Positions 19,534-27,318 of a stretch of 57,802 nucleotides of DNA are shown here, piece by piece. Every line of letters begins with the position of its first letter. The first letter of the stretch is position 1. This stretch comes from an uncultured Ruminococcus sp. (GTDB lineage Bacteria > Bacillota > Clostridia > Oscillospirales > Acutalibacteraceae), in assembly GCA_902798365.1 (NCBI GenBank), contig CADBWP010000005.1:1-57802 (forward strand). Reading direction: 5' to 3'. A model generated the notes under the pieces. The model was not told the origin of the DNA, searched no databases, and was given only the letters and a program-made list of their open reading frames with translations. The position numbers were made by a program, and so were the translations under genes.

Positions 19534-21270
19534 TCATCTGTCTCCTTTCTCTATGGCGCCGAAGCGGCAGAGCTGGGTGCAAACGTCGCAGCCCACGCAC
19601 TGGGTAAAGTCGATGTGCGCCTTTTTGTTCTTTATGCTTATCGCGGGGCAGCCGAGCTTCATGCATTGACGGCAGCCTATGCACTTGTCCTCGTTGACCT
19701 TTACGGGAGGATTCTTTTTGACATACTTGAGCAGCATGCAGGGGCGGCGCGAGATTATAACGCTCGGAGCCTCTGCGGCAAGCTCCTCGAGCACCGCTTC
19801 CTCACACTCCTTAAGGTTGTAGGGATCGACAACGCGCACGCGCTCTATGCCGATGGAGCGGCACAGCGCCTCAAGATTTACCGCCAAAGCCGGGTCGCCC
19901 TTGATGTTGTAGCCCGTGGTGGGGTTCTGCTGGTGACCGGTCATGCCGGTGATGGAGTTGTCGAGGATTATAACGGTGGAGTTAGAGGCGTTGTAGGCTA
20001 TGTTTATCAGTCCGGTAACGCCCGAATGCATGAAGGTGGAGTCGCCGATGACGCACACGGTCTTTGCCTCGGTCTCTTTGCCGCCCGCCTTGTTAAAGCC
20101 GTGTATGCCCGACACCGACGCGCCCATGCAGAGGGTGGAGTCGAGGGCGAAAAGCGGAGCCGCCGAGCCGAGGGTGTAGCAGCCTATGTCGCCCAGGCAG
20201 GTGATCTTGTGCTTGGCAAGGGTATAGAACAGGCCGCGGTGCGGACAGCCGGCACACATGACGGGAGGACGCACGGGAACGGGAGTGTCGGCAGCCGTGT
20301 ATTCGGGCTGCTCCATGCCGAACGCCTCGCGTATGGTTGTCTGGTTGTACTCGCCTATGGGCGGGAACATCTCCTTGCCCACGCAGGGAACGCCTATGGA
20401 GTTGAGGTGCTGCTCGATAATGCCGTCGAGCTCCTCGATAACATAAAGCTTATCGACCTTTGCGGCGAAGTCCCTGATTATATTGACGGGAAGCGGATTG
20501 ACAAGTCCGAGCTTAAGCACGGAAACGCTGTCTCCGAACACTTCCTTAACATACTGATAGCAGGTGCCCGAGCAGATGATGCCCTTTTCGGCGCCGCCGT
20601 ACTCAACGCGGTTGAGGTCGGAGGTTTCGCCCAGCTCTCTCAGCTTTTGGGTGCGCTCCTCAACAAAGGGGTGACGGCGAATCGCGTTTGCGGGCGCCAT
20701 TATGTATTTTTGCGGATTCTTTTCATATGGGGGCAAGGGTCTTTCTACCCTGTCGCACAGCTCTACGGCGCCCTGAGAGTGAGCTATTCTGGTGCACATT
20801 CTGATGATGACGGGTGTGTCAAACTCCTCGGAGATGGCAAACGCCGCCTTTACAAAGTCCTTTGCCTCTGCCGAATCGGACGGCTCGAGCATGGGAACCT
20901 TTGCCGCTATGGCATAGTGGCGCGAATCCTGCTCGTTCTGAGAGGAATGCATTGCGGGGTCGTCGGCTACAAAAATGACCATGCCGCCGTTTACGCCCGT
21001 ATATGAGAGTGTGAACAGAGGATCAGCCGCAACGTTCAGTCCCACGTGCTTCATGGCGCAGGCGCTGCGGAGTCCGCGCAGGGAAGCGCCGAACGCCACC
21101 TCTGTGGCTACCTTTTCGTTGGGCGCCCATTCGCAGTAAATTTCATCATACTTTGCGGCAAACTCGGTGATCTCGGTAGAGGGTGTGCCGGGATAGCTTG
21201 ATACCAAGCCGACGCCCGCCTCGTAGAGTCCCCTTGCGATTGCCTCGTTACCTAACATTAGCTTTTTCAC
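19534..21270 (-). CDS. iorA: Indolepyruvate ferredoxin oxidoreductase, alpha subunit
   Basis: 578 residues. The pyrimidine-binding domain comes first (MLGNEAIARGLYEAGVGLVSSYPGTPSTEI), then a central domain. The thiamine-pyrophosphate domain follows, with GDSTFMHSGVTGLINIAYN and the metal contact region. The C terminus has two 4Fe-4S clusters, CIGCRQCMKLGCP and CVGCDVCTQLCRFG. It catalyses the CoA-dependent oxidation of aryl pyruvates. The start is GTG at 21270, after GGAGGAAAGTATATA, giving VKKLMLGNEA; upstream in-frame extension would cross the leader. It is first in iorA-iorB-paaK-ACT, a likely energy-yielding amino acid fermentation operon. Confidence 0.96.
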   Translation of the reverse strand: MKKLMLGNEAIARGLYEAGVGLVSSYPGTPSTEITEFAAKYDEIYCEWAPNEKVATEVAFGASLRGLRSACAMKHVGLNVAADPLFTLSYTGVNGGMVIFVADDPAMHSSQNEQDSRHYAIAAKVPMLEPSDSAEAKDFVKAAFAISEEFDTPVIIRMCTRIAHSQGAVELCDRVERPLPPYEKNPQKYIMAPANAIRRHPFVEERTQKLRELGETSDLNRVEYGGAEKGIICSGTCYQYVKEVFGDSVSVLKLGLVNPLPVNIIRDFAAKVDKLYVIEELDGIIEQHLNSIGVPCVGKEMFPPIGEYNQTTIREAFGMEQPEYTAADTPVPVRPPVMCAGCPHRGLFYTLAKHKITCLGDIGCYTLGSAAPLFALDSTLCMGASVSGIHGFNKAGGKETEAKTVCVIGDSTFMHSGVTGLINIAYNASNSTVIILDNSITGMTGHQQNPTTGYNIKGDPALAVNLEALCRSIGIERVRVVDPYNLKECEEAVLEELAAEAPSVIISRRPCMLLKYVKKNPPVKVNEDKCIGCRQCMKLGCPAISIKNKKAHIDFTQCVGCDVCTQLCRFGAIEKGDR

Positions 21271-21313
21271 TATATACTTTCCTCCATTTCGGCGCGGTGC
21301 GCCGTCAGTCTGC

Positions 21314-21346
21314 AACATAAGGGAGCCTCCGGTCGTCAGAGGCACC
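21314..21346 (-). promoter_or_regulatory. Leader hairpin upstream of iorA, with promoter just before it
   Basis: On the minus strand TTGTTT, a 17-base spacer and TATAAT (ending near 21353) form a plausible promoter. The transcript then begins with a hairpin of GGGTGCCTC and GAGGCTCCC around TGACGACCG. It may stabilise the mRNA; no known riboswitch or T-box features are seen. Confidence 0.5.
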
Positions 21347-21440
21347 CGTAAGATTATATCATAACAAAAGGCAAAAAACAAGTGTTAATACCTGCTTTTT
21401 GCCGTGTTGATACCTTGCTTTTTGCCGTGTGAGCGCTCTG

Positions 21441-21785
21441 TCAGCCCAAGTGCAGAATATTTATCAGGAACAGCCAGCTCAGACCGTAATAGGTGACCAC
21501 CGCCACAAGGTCGTTTATTGTTGTGATAAGCGGACCCGAAGCCACCGCCGGGTCGATCTTTATCCTTTTGAAAAACAGCGGTATGAGCGTGCCGACCGCG
21601 CTTGAGATTATCATTGCAAGCAGAAGCGACGCGCCTATGCAGCCCGACACCGCGAACGAAAACGCAAAGCTCCTTTGCTTTAACAGCATGATGTACAGCC
21701 CTGCAAACAGAGTTGAAAGCAGTCCGAGAATGATACCGTTGAACGCGCCCACGCGGGTCTCCTTGCCCACAAGCTGCATTTTTTG
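21441..21785 (-). pseudogene. mgtE: Truncated mgtE remnant (C-terminal membrane part only)
   Basis: The remaining ~112 residues match the end of the MgtE magnesium channel: VGKETRVGAFNGIILGLLST, then LLLAMIISSAVGTLIPLFFK and IDPAVASGPLITTINDLVAV, which line the pore of the family. A whole MgtE has about 450 residues with N-terminal and CBS domains; these are missing. The homology begins right where a palindromic repeat element (21786-21893) ends. Beyond the element lies an unrelated terminator and gene. The open frame continues into the repeat, but that part is not MgtE. It is best read as a gene remnant left by deletion or rearrangement at the repeat. Confidence 0.85.
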
Positions 21786-21893
21786 GGCAATACCGCATAA
21801 TTCAGGTGTGCGGATTGCACAGTAAGATTTTTTGGGCAAGCTGACGGAACAATATTCAAGCAAGCCGTGCGCCTTGAATTGTGCGGTGTTGCC
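21786..21893. repeat. 108-bp palindromic MITE-like repeat, full copy
   Basis: The ends are inverted repeats of about 33 bp: GGCAATACCGCATAATTCA at the left and, reverse complemented, GGCAACACCGCACAATTCA at the right. The right half (21835-21893) is identical over 59 bases to 28465-28523. No coding capacity. The element abuts the truncated mgtE. Confidence 0.85.
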
Positions 21894-21925
21894 TATATCA
21901 CAACTGCTCCTTTATGTCAAACAAA

Positions 21926-21954
21926 AAGCCGCCCAAAAGCCATGGGCGGCAGGG
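21926..21954 (-). terminator. Terminator of the deoxyribosyltransferase family gene
   Basis: On the minus strand GCCGCCCA and TGGGCGGC pair around a 7-base loop and are followed by TTTTTG. Confidence 0.8.
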
Positions 21955-21956
21955 GG

Positions 21957-22400
21957 TCAGAGCATTTTTCCCGTGTAGGGCTTTGAGGGCATAAGCTCAA
22001 AGTCATAGTCCTCAAGCTCGCCGAGGGTTATGTTGGTGCGGCTGCTTTCGTGCACCATAAGATTGGAGCCGTTTTCGGGGTCGCTGCCGACGTGCACGGC
22101 AACGACGGGCTTGTGCGTTCCGCAGGCGTAGCCTGCCTCCCACGCGGTTCCGCTGTCGCTGTATGCGCCGTGATAGAGCATGACCACGACGTCTGCCCAA
22201 TCTATGAAGCGGCGGTCATTTTCAAAGGTCTGCCTTGACCACAGCGCCGGGTTTTTGTCCATATCGACCCTGACCTCGTGCAGGCGCGGACTGAACACGT
22301 CGAAGCCGCGTGAAAAGAGTATTTCCTCCGCGCGCTTTACACATTCGAGCTCATAGTCATTGAAAAACGGGCTTGCCAGATAGATTTTAAGCTTTGACAT
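21957..22400 (-). CDS. Nucleoside 2-deoxyribosyltransferase family protein
   Basis: 147 residues with the small Rossmann-like family fold. KIYLASPFFNDYELECVKRA is the nucleotide-binding start, the mid segment is WADVVVMLYHGAYSDSGTA, and the catalytic glutamate is in TAWEAGYACGT. Family members move 2-deoxyribose between bases or hydrolyse deoxynucleotides, often in nucleotide salvage or clean-up. The exact substrate is not known. It is a single-gene unit with its own terminator, next to tRNA-Cys. Confidence 0.85.
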   Translation of the reverse strand: MSKLKIYLASPFFNDYELECVKRAEEILFSRGFDVFSPRLHEVRVDMDKNPALWSRQTFENDRRFIDWADVVVMLYHGAYSDSGTAWEAGYACGTHKPVVAVHVGSDPENGSNLMVHESSRTNITLGELEDYDFELMPSKPYTGKML

Positions 22401-22418
22401 AACATCACCCTAAAACAA

Positions 22419-22447
22419 CAGAGCGCCCGCATAAGCAAGCGCTCTTG
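22419..22447 (-). terminator. Terminator of tRNA-Cys
   Basis: On the minus strand AGAGCGC and GCGCTCT pair, followed by GTTGTTTT. Confidence 0.7.
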
Positions 22448-22450
22448 ACT

Positions 22451-22525
22451 TGGAGGCGACAGGCGGATTTGAACCGCCGCATCAGAGTTTTGCAGACTCG
22501 TGCCTTACCACTTGGCTATGTCGCC
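22451..22525 (-). tRNA. tRNA-Cys (GCA)
   Basis: Minus strand. The acceptor stem GGCGACA pairs with TGTCGCC, the D arm is AGCCAAGTGGTAAGGC, the anticodon loop CTGCAAA carries GCA, the T arm is CGGTTCAAATCCG, and CCA is encoded. It has no long variable arm. Confidence 0.97.
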
Positions 22526-22543
22526 GTTCACATAACGGAAGTA

Positions 22544-22572
22544 ATTATATCATCTATGCGGCAAAATGTCAA
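22544..22572 (-). promoter_or_regulatory. Promoter of tRNA-Cys
   Basis: On the minus strand TTGACA (22572-22567), a 17-base spacer, and TATAAT (22549-22544): full consensus. Confidence 0.9.
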
Positions 22573-22591
22573 TAGATTTATTTGATTTTTC

Positions 22592-22620
22592 TTGACTGTC
22601 CGCCACGGTTAATATATAGT
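22592..22620 (+). promoter_or_regulatory. Promoter of the SprT-like gene
   Basis: TTGACT at 22592-22597, a 17-base spacer, and TATAGT at 22615-22620, divergent from the tRNA-Cys promoter. Confidence 0.75.
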
Positions 22621-22656
22621 ATTGATATGGATAAAATATGACGGGAAGAACAAAAA

Positions 22657-23145
22657 ATGAGGGATTTGGGCAAATACGCCGCCGAGGCTCAGGGCAATTT
22701 AAAAAAGCTGAAAATCAAATATGCCGAAAATACAGAATGGAAGATAAACACCCGAGCCAAAACCCGGCTGGGGGTCTGCAAAAAGACCGGCGACAGGTAT
22801 GTTATAGAGATAGCCGCCGCGCTGCTGGACGAAAGCGCCGCCGAAGGCGAGCTGAAAAACACCGTGATGCACGAGCTGCTGCACACCTGCCGCGGCTGCA
22901 TGAACCACACGGGCAGGTGGAGGGAGCTTGCCGACAGGGTTAACGCCGCCTGCGGACTGAGCGTGAGCCGCACCACGGAAAGAGATAAAGCCGAGATTCC
23001 CGACGCCCTTGCCGCAAAGCCGAAATACCGCATTGTCTGCACCGCCTGCGGCGCGGTGTATGAGCGCTTTCGCCGATCAAGGCTTACCGATCACCCCGAA
23101 ATGTACAAATGCGGAAGGTGCAGGGGAAGCTTGAAAAAAGCATAA
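22657..23145 (+). CDS. SprT-like zinc metalloprotease domain protein
   Basis: 162 residues. The zinc protease motif HELLH (about residues 72-76) is followed by TCRGCMNHTGRW, which places the third histidine. A C-terminal zinc ribbon CTACGAVYERF...CGRC completes the SprT-like pattern. The family relates to SPRTN, which degrades DNA-crosslinked proteins, but bacterial short forms are poorly characterised. The ATG at 22657 lacks a strong RBS (GGGAAGAAC upstream). It is alone on the plus strand with promoter and terminator. Confidence 0.85.
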   Translation: MRDLGKYAAEAQGNLKKLKIKYAENTEWKINTRAKTRLGVCKKTGDRYVIEIAAALLDESAAEGELKNTVMHELLHTCRGCMNHTGRWRELADRVNAACGLSVSRTTERDKAEIPDALAAKPKYRIVCTACGAVYERFRRSRLTDHPEMYKCGRCRGSLKKA

Positions 23146-23151
23146 ACCACG

Positions 23152-23187
23152 CAGCAGCGGCAGCCGGAGCTGCCGCTGTTTTTTATT
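23152..23187 (+). terminator. Terminator of the SprT-like gene
   Basis: CAGCGGCAGC-CGGA-GCTGCCGCTG followed by TTTTTTA. Confidence 0.85.
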
Positions 23188-23216
23188 ATCCTCTGAGTGT
23201 AGTTATTTGCAAGTCG

Positions 23217-23248
23217 TTAAGGCAACACCGCACGGAGAACCGTGCGGC
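23217..23248 (-). terminator. Hairpin after ftsZ built from a repeat end
   Basis: CCGCACGG-AGAA-CCGTGCGG forms a perfect stem 16 bases after the ftsZ stop. Its first 17 bases (GTTAAGGCAACACCGCA) equal the reverse complement of 28509-28525, the end of the repeat family at 21786-21893. The T tract is poor. Confidence 0.55.
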
Positions 23249-23264
23249 GTAAAGTCTTTATTGA

Positions 23265-24374
23265 TTATTTGTTGAAGATGGACATGATGTCGTAGAAGGT
23301 GTCGTCGTCATCGTCGGTGGTGTCCTTCACGTTGTTGCGGCGTGAGGGCTCGGGAGCTGCTGCGGGGGTATCAACGATTACGTTATCTACAACGGGAGTG
23401 ACCTTGGCAGGCTCTACGCCTGTGCCGAAGCCTGTTGCTATAACGGTAACGCTCATCTGATCCTGCATGTTGTCGTCGATAACGGCGCCCCAGATGATGT
23501 TTGCGTCCTCGCTTACCTTGTCCTTTATCATGGTGGAAGCCTCGTCGATGTCGTCAAGGCTTACGTCGGAGGAAGCGGTAATGTTGATGATAAGACCCTT
23601 TGCACCGTCGATGGAGCTTTCGAGCAGCGGGCTTGACACAGCCATTGTTGCGGCTGCGGTGGCCTTGTCCTTGCCCGAAGCGGAGCCCATGCCCATGTGA
23701 GCATAGCCTGCGTCCTTCATGACCGAGGTAACGTCGGCAAAGTCGAGGTTTACAAGACCGGGCAGCAGAATGAGGTCGGAAATGCTCTGCACGCCCTGAC
23801 GGAGAACGTCGTCGGCAATGGCAAACGCGTTCTGAAGGGTTATGCTGGTGTCGGAAACATACTTAAGGCGCTCGTTGGGAACGATGATGAGCGAGTCAAC
23901 GCAGGCGGAAAGCTCGGCTATGCCCTGCTCTGCCTGAGTCATTCTTCTTTTGCCCTCAAAGGCAAAGGGCTTTGTTACAACGCCCACGGTGAGGATGCCC
24001 ATGTCCTTTGCTATTTTTGCAACAACGGGAGCTGCGCCTGTGCCGGTGCCGCCGCCCATGCCTGCGGTTACAAATACCATATCGGCGTCCTTAAGAAGCG
24101 CCGCTATCTCGTCCTTGCTTTCTTCGGCTGCGCTCTGGCCTACGGCGGGCTGAGAGCCTGCGCCCTTGCCTCTGGTAAGCTTTTCGCCGATCTGAACCTT
24201 TTGCGATGCCTTTGAAAGTCTGAGCACATGCTCGTCGGTATTGATTGCGATAAACTCAACGTTCTTTACGTCTGTTGCCACCATGCGGTTTACTGCGTTT
24301 CCGCCGCCGCCGCCTACACCTATTACTTTGATCTTAGGCACATACTCATTTTCCAGTTCCAGTTCAAAAGCCAT
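23265..24374 (-). CDS. ftsZ: Cell division protein FtsZ
   Basis: 369 residues. The GTP-binding segments [14 protein letters not shown] and the tubulin signature [15 protein letters not shown] are intact, followed by T7-loop residues [11 protein letters not shown]. FtsZ polymerises into the division ring at mid-cell. The C-terminal linker is short and acidic (TTDDDDDTF), and the conserved tail reads YDIMSIFNK instead of the common IPxFLR type. That peptide binds membrane tethers such as FtsA or SepF. ATG at 24374 follows GGAGGAAGTCAAA. It is last in the division cluster. Confidence 0.98.
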   Translation of the reverse strand: MAFELELENEYVPKIKVIGVGGGGGNAVNRMVATDVKNVEFIAINTDEHVLRLSKASQKVQIGEKLTRGKGAGSQPAVGQSAAEESKDEIAALLKDADMVFVTAGMGGGTGTGAAPVVAKIAKDMGILTVGVVTKPFAFEGKRRMTQAEQGIAELSACVDSLIIVPNERLKYVSDTSITLQNAFAIADDVLRQGVQSISDLILLPGLVNLDFADVTSVMKDAGYAHMGMGSASGKDKATAAATMAVSSPLLESSIDGAKGLIINITASSDVSLDDIDEASTMIKDKVSEDANIIWGAVIDDNMQDQMSVTVIATGFGTGVEPAKVTPVVDNVIVDTPAAAPEPSRRNNVKDTTDDDDDTFYDIMSIFNK

Positions 24375-24517
24375 TTTGACTTCCTCCTTCATTCTTTCAA
24401 GAATCTATTACAAAAACGCATAGTATCTTACAATACATACTTTGACATATATCTTAACACACTTTTGACAAAATATCAATGGGTTTTTTCAGTTTTTTTC
24501 GCGCGAGTTTTACGCCG

Positions 24518-25918
24518 TTATTCGCCTGCGTAATCGCCGCCGTCATAGCCGCCGTCGTACGCGCCCTCTTCCCAGGTGTAGGCGTTGGGGTCGATGTAGT
24601 CGCCGTCGCCGCTGTAGTCGTAGTCGCCCACGGGATTCTCCCAGTCGCCGTCGCCGTAGAGGTCGCCGTCGGGGTCGCCGCCCCAGTCGTAGCCCTCGCC
24701 GCCGTCATACATTCCTCCGTTGTCGCCGTCGTCCGCCGGAGCCGTGGTGGGCTGAGTTGCCGCAGGCGCCGTGGTGGGCGGCAGGGTCTCGGACGGCTTG
24801 TAGTGCGACACCTTGTTTTTGTTGCAGGTAGAAACGTCGAGAGTGCCATAAACCTCGCCCGTGTTGTTGGGGTCGAGCTTTTCGTTGATGATGGTGAAGG
24901 CGGTTTTGAGCTTGTAGTCTATGTCCTCGGGCAAGCCGATGTTTATGCTTATACGGTCGTCGTAGTTGAGCACTATGCCCGAAAGATTGGTGATGTCGAA
25001 GCCCTTTACCTTGTCTATGCCGTTTTCCTCAAGGCTTTTTGCAACGCTGTCGAGTATTTCGGGAACGCTGTCGTCCTCAAATTTGATGTATTCGCCCTTT
25101 TGCAGGTTTTCGGCGCTGTTGCAGATAAGCTCCACAAGGTTGTCGGTGTTCTGCGCGGCGGTGTCGAGCACTCTGCCCTTTGAGCTGATGATGAGGTACT
25201 CGCCGCCGTTTTTCATGGCATAGGTGGGCACGGCGTTTGTTATTTTTATCGTGACCGTGTCGGGCACGGCAAAGCCTATCTGCGCATCCTCGACATAGGT
25301 CAGGTTTTTAACTATCTGTTCGGGAGTGCTGTTCCACGCCGCTATAAAAATATTCTGTTGAAGCGCAACGTTGCTGAACGCGATTATCTGGCTTTCTTCG
25401 TAGTAGGAGTCGCCCTCGATGTCGATCTTTTCGGTTTTGAACAGCACGGTCAGGCTGAGCACCGCGCCCACAACAAGCACCGTTATGACGATGCCTGCCG
25501 AGATCAGGATGTTTCTTATGCGTATCTGCCGCGTGGTCATTGGCTTTTTGCTGCGGCGGATAACCTCGCTCTCCTGCTTGCGGATCACCTTGGCGCGCTT
25601 TTCGCGGCGCTTTTTTTCGCTGTATTCGTCTATATAATAGCCGTCCTCAAAATCCTGAGGCTGCAGGTTTCTGATTTTTTCGTCGCTCTCGCGCAGAAAC
25701 TTTTCTTCGCGGCTGATGTTTTCGTATTTAGACGCCTTGCCCGAATTGACCGCTTCCTTGATTTTGCTTTCAGTCTTTTTTGGGGGCTTGGTCTTTGATT
25801 TTTTTGATTTTTGAGAGGATTTTTTCTCGCGCTTTTCCTGTTCCCTGTGGAAACGCTGCGCTTCCCTGGCAGCCTCTTTGCGCTGTCTGGCAAGCTGCTT
25901 TCTGTCCTTGGCGTCCAA
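24518..25918 (-). CDS. ftsQ: Cell division protein FtsQ/DivIB with acidic Gly/Asp-rich tail
   Basis: 466 residues. A long basic cytoplasmic segment (1-130, rich in Lys, Arg, Gln) precedes one membrane helix ILISAGIVITVLVVGAVLSL. A POTRA domain begins FKTEKIDIEGDSYYEESQII and is followed by the FtsQ/DivIB beta domain. The protein stabilises the divisome with FtsL and DivIC. After about residue 380, a 85-residue low-complexity tail full of Asp, Gly, Tyr and Pro (for example GDPDGDLYGDGDWENPVGDY) lies outside the membrane. The tail is longer and more acidic than I know from the family. It sits between murA and ftsZ. Confidence 0.88.
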   Translation of the reverse strand: MDAKDRKQLARQRKEAAREAQRFHREQEKREKKSSQKSKKSKTKPPKKTESKIKEAVNSGKASKYENISREEKFLRESDEKIRNLQPQDFEDGYYIDEYSEKKRREKRAKVIRKQESEVIRRSKKPMTTRQIRIRNILISAGIVITVLVVGAVLSLTVLFKTEKIDIEGDSYYEESQIIAFSNVALQQNIFIAAWNSTPEQIVKNLTYVEDAQIGFAVPDTVTIKITNAVPTYAMKNGGEYLIISSKGRVLDTAAQNTDNLVELICNSAENLQKGEYIKFEDDSVPEILDSVAKSLEENGIDKVKGFDITNLSGIVLNYDDRISINIGLPEDIDYKLKTAFTIINEKLDPNNTGEVYGTLDVSTCNKNKVSHYKPSETLPPTTAPAATQPTTAPADDGDNGGMYDGGEGYDWGGDPDGDLYGDGDWENPVGDYDYSGDGDYIDPNAYTWEEGAYDGGYDGGDYAGE

Positions 25919-25987
25919 AATCAGTCCCCCTTCCTGTGCTTTATCATCCTTATATTATACTGTAATACCGTTGATATTGCAAGGATT

Positions 25988-27241
25988 TTATATTCTTTTA
26001 ATGTCCGCGCCCAGAGCGGACAGCGTCAGCTCAAGCGACTCATAGCCGCGCTCAAGGTACTCAACGCCGCTCACGGCGGTCTGACCCTCGGCGCAAAGCC
26101 CTGCCGCTACCAGCGCCGCCGCTGCCCTGAGGTCGGTCGCCTCGACCCGGGCGCCGTAGAGGGACGGGACTCCCTCGACCACGGCAAGCTTGCCCTCGGT
26201 GCGGATGTCCGCTCCCATGCGCACAAGCTGTGATGCGTGGCGGTAGCGGTTTTCAAATATGTTCTCGATAAACACCGTGGTTCCGTCTGCCACGGCAGCA
26301 GCCGCCAGCACGGGAGCCTGGGCGTCGGTGGGAAAGCCCGGATAAGGCATTGTGCGCACGGTTTTCATTGAGCGCAGCCTTTGCGGAGCCGATATTGTCA
26401 GCTCGTTTTCGTGCCGCGTAAAGGTGCAGCCCGCGTCCTCGAGCACGGGAACTATCGCGCCCAGATGGCTGTGGATAACGCCCTTTAGCGTGATTTGCGA
26501 GCCTGTCACCGCCGCGCATGCAAGCAGAGTGGCGGCGGCTATCCTGTCGGGGATAATGCTGTGCTCCGCCGCGCTGAGCCGCTTGACGCCCTCTATGACA
26601 ATTTCGCTTTCGCCTGCGCCGAACACCCTTGCGCCGCAGCGGTTTAGGTACTCGGCAAGGTCGGCTATTTCGGGCTCCCGAGCCGCGTTGGTCAGGGTGG
26701 TGGTTCCGTCCGCCGTTGCCGCCGCCAGCATTATGTCCTCGGTAGCTCCCACGCTGGGAAAGTCAAGGGCTATGTGCGTGCCCGTAAGCCCGTGCGGTGC
26801 GCGGCAGTCGAGCATTCCGCGGCGTTCGCGTATTACCGCGCCCATGCGGCGCAGCGCCTTTATGTGAAGATCTATGGGGCGGTTTCCTATGTCGCAGCCC
26901 CCGGGCAGGCTAATTTTTGCCCTGCCCAGCTTTGCCAGAAGCGCCCCTAAAAATACAATTGAGCCGCGCGTTTTTCGCGTCAGCCCATCGGGTATGTCGT
27001 ACCTTGCAACGCCGTCGTTTTTTATTACGACCGCGCCGCCCTCGCGCCTTGCACCGCAGCCCAGATACCGCAGGATGTTGAGCGAGGTATCGGTGTCGGA
27101 CAGGTCGGGGCAGTTGAATATCACGCTTTCTCCCCCGACCAGCGCCGCGGCAGCCAAAACCGGCAGGGCGCTGTTTTTTGCCCCCTGAACCGCCGCTTCG
27201 CCGCTAAGCCTTTTTCGTCCTGTTATAAGTAGCTTTGACAC
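25988..27241 (-). CDS. murA: UDP-N-acetylglucosamine 1-carboxyvinyltransferase
   Basis: 417 residues, normal length. The N-terminal QGAKNSALPVLAAAAL carries the substrate-binding KN. The catalytic cysteine is in LPGGCDIGNRPIDLH, and the second lobe ends with the usual domain swap. It transfers enolpyruvate from PEP to UDP-GlcNAc, the first committed step of peptidoglycan synthesis, and is the fosfomycin target. It lies between murG and ftsQ. Confidence 0.96.
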   Translation of the reverse strand: MSKLLITGRKRLSGEAAVQGAKNSALPVLAAAALVGGESVIFNCPDLSDTDTSLNILRYLGCGARREGGAVVIKNDGVARYDIPDGLTRKTRGSIVFLGALLAKLGRAKISLPGGCDIGNRPIDLHIKALRRMGAVIRERRGMLDCRAPHGLTGTHIALDFPSVGATEDIMLAAATADGTTTLTNAAREPEIADLAEYLNRCGARVFGAGESEIVIEGVKRLSAAEHSIIPDRIAAATLLACAAVTGSQITLKGVIHSHLGAIVPVLEDAGCTFTRHENELTISAPQRLRSMKTVRTMPYPGFPTDAQAPVLAAAAVADGTTVFIENIFENRYRHASQLVRMGADIRTEGKLAVVEGVPSLYGARVEATDLRAAAALVAAGLCAEGQTAVSGVEYLERGYESLELTLSALGADIKRI

Positions 27242-27318
27242 GCTAACACCCTCCTCCGTTCATTCGTCATATTCTATGAACGGAGCAGGGTTTTGTGATT
27301 ACCGTAATGACCGGTATA

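Noticed and set aside
21271-21381. T-box or attenuator before iorA
   Set aside because: No T-box sequence and no following terminator; only one leader hairpin.
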